Positions 12,306 to 14,526 of a DNA stretch of 14,526 nucleotides are shown one piece after another (the first letter of the stretch is position 1; every line of letters starts with the position of its first letter). The notes beneath the pieces were generated by a model that worked only from the letters and a program-made list of their open reading frames with translations, ran no database searches and was not told the origin of the DNA. This DNA comes from Candidatus Dormiibacterota bacterium. Lineage in GTDB: Bacteria > Chloroflexota > Dormibacteria > Aeolococcales > Aeolococcaceae. The DNA is taken from assembly GCA_003135255.1 (NCBI GenBank), contig PLAX01000218.1, positions 1 to 14,526 of the forward strand. Reading direction: 5' to 3'. The translations under genes were made by a program, and so were the position numbers.

Positions 12306-13076
12306 GTGAACGAGCAGAGTGATGCTGCGCCGACCGAGGTGGTTCTGCGCCCCCTGGCCGTCGTCACCGGAGCGAGCGCCGGTATCGGCGAGGCGATCGC
12401 GACCCGCCTGGCGGATGAGGGCTTTCGCCTGATCCTCGGGGCCCGGCGCGAGGACCGGCTGCAGGAGGTGGCGGACCGGCTCGGCGCCGAGCCGAGGGTG
12501 CTGGACGTCAGCGACGAGACCAGCGTGGCCGCCTTCTGCGCCGGGATCGACCGGTTGGAGCTGCTGGTCAACAACGCCGGCGGCGCCCGGGGCCTGGACC
12601 CGCTGGCGGCTGCCCGCAGCGACACCTGGCGCTGGATGTGGGAGGTCAACGTGCTCGGCCTCATGCAGATGACTCGGGCCCTGCTGCCGGCGCTGGAAGC
12701 CTCGGGGCGCGGCCACATCGTGAACGTCTCCTCCACCGCCGGCCTCGAGGTATACGAGGGCGGGAGCGGCTACACCAGCGCCAAACACGGGGTCCACGCC
12801 ATCAGCAAGACGCTCCGGCTGGAGCTGGCGGGGCGCCCGATCCGGGTCACCGAGGTCTCCCCCGGGATGGTGGAGACCGACTTCAGCCTCAACCGCTTTG
12901 AGGGCGACGCGACCCGGGCGGCCGGCGTGTACCAGGGCGTGAACGCGCTCACCGCCGCGGACGTCGCCGACGTGGTGGCCTTCGCGGTCACCCGGCCGGC
13001 CCACGTCAACCTGGACGAGATCGTGATCCGGCCGCTCCAGCAGGCGGCCGCCCACAAGGTGGTCCGGCGCAGCTGA
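12306..13076 (+). CDS. Short-chain dehydrogenase/reductase (classical SDR)
   Basis: This 256-aa protein is a classical SDR that would oxidise or reduce a hydroxyl/carbonyl using NAD(P). It shows the cofactor motif T-G-A-S-A-G-I-G (21-28), N-N-A-G (89-92), catalytic Asn114 (E-V-N-V), Ser142/143 (N-V-S-S) and Tyr156/Lys160 (Y-T-S-A-K). Arginines after the second strand (G-A-R-R, 46-49) favour NADP. The sequence N-V-S-S-T-A-G and the P-G-M-V-E-T-D-F end resemble YdfG-like 3-hydroxy acid dehydrogenases, but the substrate is not determined. GTG 12306 has AGGAGG 6 nt upstream. It follows the cyclic-di-GMP gene by 87 nt on the same strand with no clear terminator, so co-transcription is possible. 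Confidence 0.94.
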   Translation: MNEQSDAAPTEVVLRPLAVVTGASAGIGEAIATRLADEGFRLILGARREDRLQEVADRLGAEPRVLDVSDETSVAAFCAGIDRLELLVNNAGGARGLDPLAAARSDTWRWMWEVNVLGLMQMTRALLPALEASGRGHIVNVSSTAGLEVYEGGSGYTSAKHGVHAISKTLRLELAGRPIRVTEVSPGMVETDFSLNRFEGDATRAAGVYQGVNALTAADVADVVAFAVTRPAHVNLDEIVIRPLQQAAAHKVVRRS

Positions 13077-13094
13077 GGGCTCCGATGATCCTAC

Positions 13095-13125
13095 CGAGCG
13101 CCGGCTGCCGGTCACCATGCGCTCG
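13095..13125 (+). terminator. Nested inverted repeat after the SDR gene
   Basis: CGAGCGC (13095-13101) pairs with GCGCTCG (13119-13125), and an inner CCGG-CTG-CCGG can form instead or as well. It lies about 20 nt beyond the SDR stop, before the convergent acyltransferase. No T-run follows. Base composition drops just after it; a 10-bp palindrome TGTTGCAACA is at 13147-13156. Confidence 0.4.
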
Positions 13126-13184
13126 CGACCATGACAATGTGACTACTGTTGCAACAATTTCAGTGGCAATGGACCCGGTCGCAG

Positions 13185-14294
13185 TTACTGCTGCTCTGTT
13201 CCCAGCGCAAATGCTAGTGGCGTCCTCGCGATCAACGCCGAGAGCACGATGCTTAGCGCCAGCGTTATCCCAACGAGCGAAACAAAGCCAATGAGGCCAT
13301 CCACGACGTCCACAAAGAGCAGATGATTCAGCCCCATGGCGACGGCATACAGGATGATCGGATGGACGATGTAGATGCCAAGAGAGTACTTGGAGATAAC
13401 CCCTACCCATCGCCGCAACGCTCCCCAGCCCCGCCCCATTGCACCAGGGCATGCCAGAAGGAGGATGGCAAGGCCCGTTACCAGGATCGGCAGGAACGGC
13501 GTGATGAATGCCCCCGTGCCATGCGCGTAGGCAGCATTGGGGGCATCCTGGTATGTCATGGTCAGCACTAACCATCCGCCACCCAGAGTGAGGAATAGCC
13601 CTGGCCACAAAGCGCCCCCAGGTTGCCGCAACCTTGCGATGAGCTCGTCCATAGCAATTCCAATTGCAAAGTACCCAATCCAGTAAGGAAACAGAAGGAA
13701 GCCATACCAAATCGTCACCACATCAAACCAAGAGGAGGTCGTTGGTCCATATAGTCGAACGATTGATAGGCAAGCCTGCACAACGAGCGCCGCGCACGCA
13801 ATGGGCAGGCGGTGCCGGCGTGGCCATATACGAAACACTGCGTACAGCTGCGGTATGATTAGCAAGAAATAGAGATGACCTGCGCCTAACGCCCACCACT
13901 CCCATATCGAAGAAGATTTGCTCGCGACTTGTCCTGTGCTCAACGTGAAGCCGAACAAGATAGGCGCCCAGATCAGCCACGGAACAATGGTTCTACGCGC
14001 ACGCCGCCACACGAACGATATTCCGGGACTGGTGTCTCTGTATCTGCGAGCCAGAAGGAAACCGGCAAGGACGACAAATGCCGGAACCGAGAAATCGGAG
14101 AGGGTTGCAAACACCCGGTAGGGGGCGGGATCCAACGTTGACGCAGATGCGAACCAGACGCAGGCATGGATGATGATCACGGCGATGGTTGCTAGGACGC
14201 GAAGGAGGTCGGCGCCTGCATGGCGCCCGGCGGGCGTGGCGCGCGACGGCTGCTCGATGCTCTCGACGCGATTCGGTGTCGGCTGCGATTGCAT
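13185..14294 (-). CDS. Acyltransferase-3 family membrane protein
   Basis: This family transfers acyl groups to sugars or lipids on exopolysaccharide, lipopolysaccharide, peptidoglycan or antibiotics, at the cytoplasmic membrane. The 369-aa product has about ten hydrophobic segments. The N-terminal motif G-A-D-L-L-R-V-L-A...I-I-I-H keeps the Asp29/Arg32 and catalytic His43 pattern. F-V-V-L-A-G-F-L-L-A-R-R matches the second-helix motif, with Ala for the usual Ser. I-Y-I-V-H-P-I-I-L-Y is the late landmark. The coding sequence has clearly lower GC and more A/T third positions than the rest of the window, suggesting horizontal acquisition. ATG 14294 has no ribosome site and lies 5 nt from the putative IS end at 14299; an in-frame TGA lies just upstream. 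The native start and promoter may have been removed by that insertion. The acceptor is unknown. Confidence 0.85.
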   Translation of the reverse strand: MQSQPTPNRVESIEQPSRATPAGRHAGADLLRVLATIAVIIIHACVWFASASTLDPAPYRVFATLSDFSVPAFVVLAGFLLARRYRDTSPGISFVWRRARRTIVPWLIWAPILFGFTLSTGQVASKSSSIWEWWALGAGHLYFLLIIPQLYAVFRIWPRRHRLPIACAALVVQACLSIVRLYGPTTSSWFDVVTIWYGFLLFPYWIGYFAIGIAMDELIARLRQPGGALWPGLFLTLGGGWLVLTMTYQDAPNAAYAHGTGAFITPFLPILVTGLAILLLACPGAMGRGWGALRRWVGVISKYSLGIYIVHPIILYAVAMGLNHLLFVDVVDGLIGFVSLVGITLALSIVLSALIARTPLAFALGTEQQ

Positions 14295-14298
14295 ATCT

Positions 14299-14420
14299 TG
14301 AACCGGGTCTCATAGATGCTCTGGCTATTGGGAAGCGGCCATCTGCGCCTGCTCCCGGTGAGGGTACTCGGCTGCGAACTCGGCCGGTGGGCGCATGCCG
14401 AGCTCGGTGTGAAGCCGCTC
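14299..14420 (-). mobile_element. Right end of an IS3-family element with transposase C-terminus (partial)
   Basis: On the minus strand a frame ending at TAG 14327-14325 reads E-R-L-H-T-E-L-G-M-R-P-P-A-E-F-A-A-E-Y, then ~12 more residues. This fits the C-terminal end of IS3-family OrfB transposases (pattern RLHSxLGxxxPxEFE). The plus strand at 14299 begins TGAACCGGGTCT, like the TGAACCG terminal repeat of IS6110 and relatives, placing the IS boundary 28 nt from the transposase stop. Upstream of about 14420 the frame no longer resembles a transposase and meets a stop within 100 nt, so this is probably a fragment. The other end is outside the window. Confidence 0.55.
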
Positions 14421-14526
14421 ACGCCCTTGCCCCCCGGCTGCCACCGTCGGCCAGGCTCGCCAATGGCCCCGGGATATCCGGGATCTGAACGGTTCTGCTC
14501 GGCGACTAGCTCAGGGTCGGATAACC
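14421..14526. other. Window end, no recognised feature
   Basis: I see no gene, RNA or continuing transposase frame here. A 5-bp hairpin CCCGG-GATAT-CCGGG lies at about 14468-14482. Confidence 0.4.

Noticed and set aside
14501..14526. tRNA-like start (GCGACTAGCTCAGGGTCGG) at the window end
   Set aside because: The D-arm cannot close: GCTC has no GAGC partner, since the sequence continues ATAACC. The rest is outside the window.
1..14526. CRISPR array, rRNA, phage genes or a defence cassette
   Set aside because: I saw no regularly spaced repeats, rRNA segments, phage structural genes or defence nuclease motifs.

Overview
The window is GC-rich (roughly 70% by eye for the first 13 kb), uses GTG starts freely, and appears to use leaderless promoters. 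It carries PPK1, CHAD, EpsC-type CysE and HdrBC-type genes. Together this suggests a high-GC Terrabacteria-type bacterium: Actinomycetota, or a Chloroflexota/'Dormibacterota'-like soil lineage. I cannot assign a species from sequence alone. Long antisense ORFs over the genes are treated as GC-rich shadows.

Layout. (1) Positions 1-3255, plus strand, are a polyphosphate module: the 3' part of ppk1, a CYTH-like/CHAD protein and a SixA-type histidine phosphatase. Between the last two is a 23-nt element repeated about three times; each copy recreates a stop-start overlap. (2) Positions 3351-5083, plus strand, hold an HdrB-like/HdrC-like iron-sulfur pair with a 4-nt overlap, behind a promoter that looks leaderless, ending at a strong hairpin shared with the converging cysK. 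(3) Positions 8776-5193, minus strand, are sulfur genes: a SufS/NifS-like class-V enzyme, then cysE and cysK as a tight operon. In front of cysE is an unannotated 28-aa leader peptide ending in Cys-Ser-Cys-Ile. Its Cys codons are perfectly complementary over 9 nt to the cysE ribosome binding site, which looks like a cysteine-sensing attenuator. (4) Positions 9103-13076, plus strand, hold a Gfo/Idh/MocA oxidoreductase, a PAS-GGDEF-EAL cyclic-di-GMP protein behind palindromic sites, and an SDR oxidoreductase. (5) From about 13130 the base composition drops. This part holds a minus-strand acyltransferase-3 membrane protein whose 5' side abuts what looks like the end of an IS3-family element at 14299; the window ends just beyond it.

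How the genes may work together. PPK1 makes polyphosphate, CHAD domains bind it, and SixA-like phosphatases are frequent neighbours. CysE acetylates serine and CysK turns the product into cysteine. The CysE C-terminus ends in D-Y-S-I, the type of tail that docks into CysK in the cysteine synthase complex. The class-V enzyme would draw sulfur from cysteine, and the adjacent HdrBC pair needs Fe-S clusters. These functional links are inference; the motifs and overlaps are read directly from the sequence.
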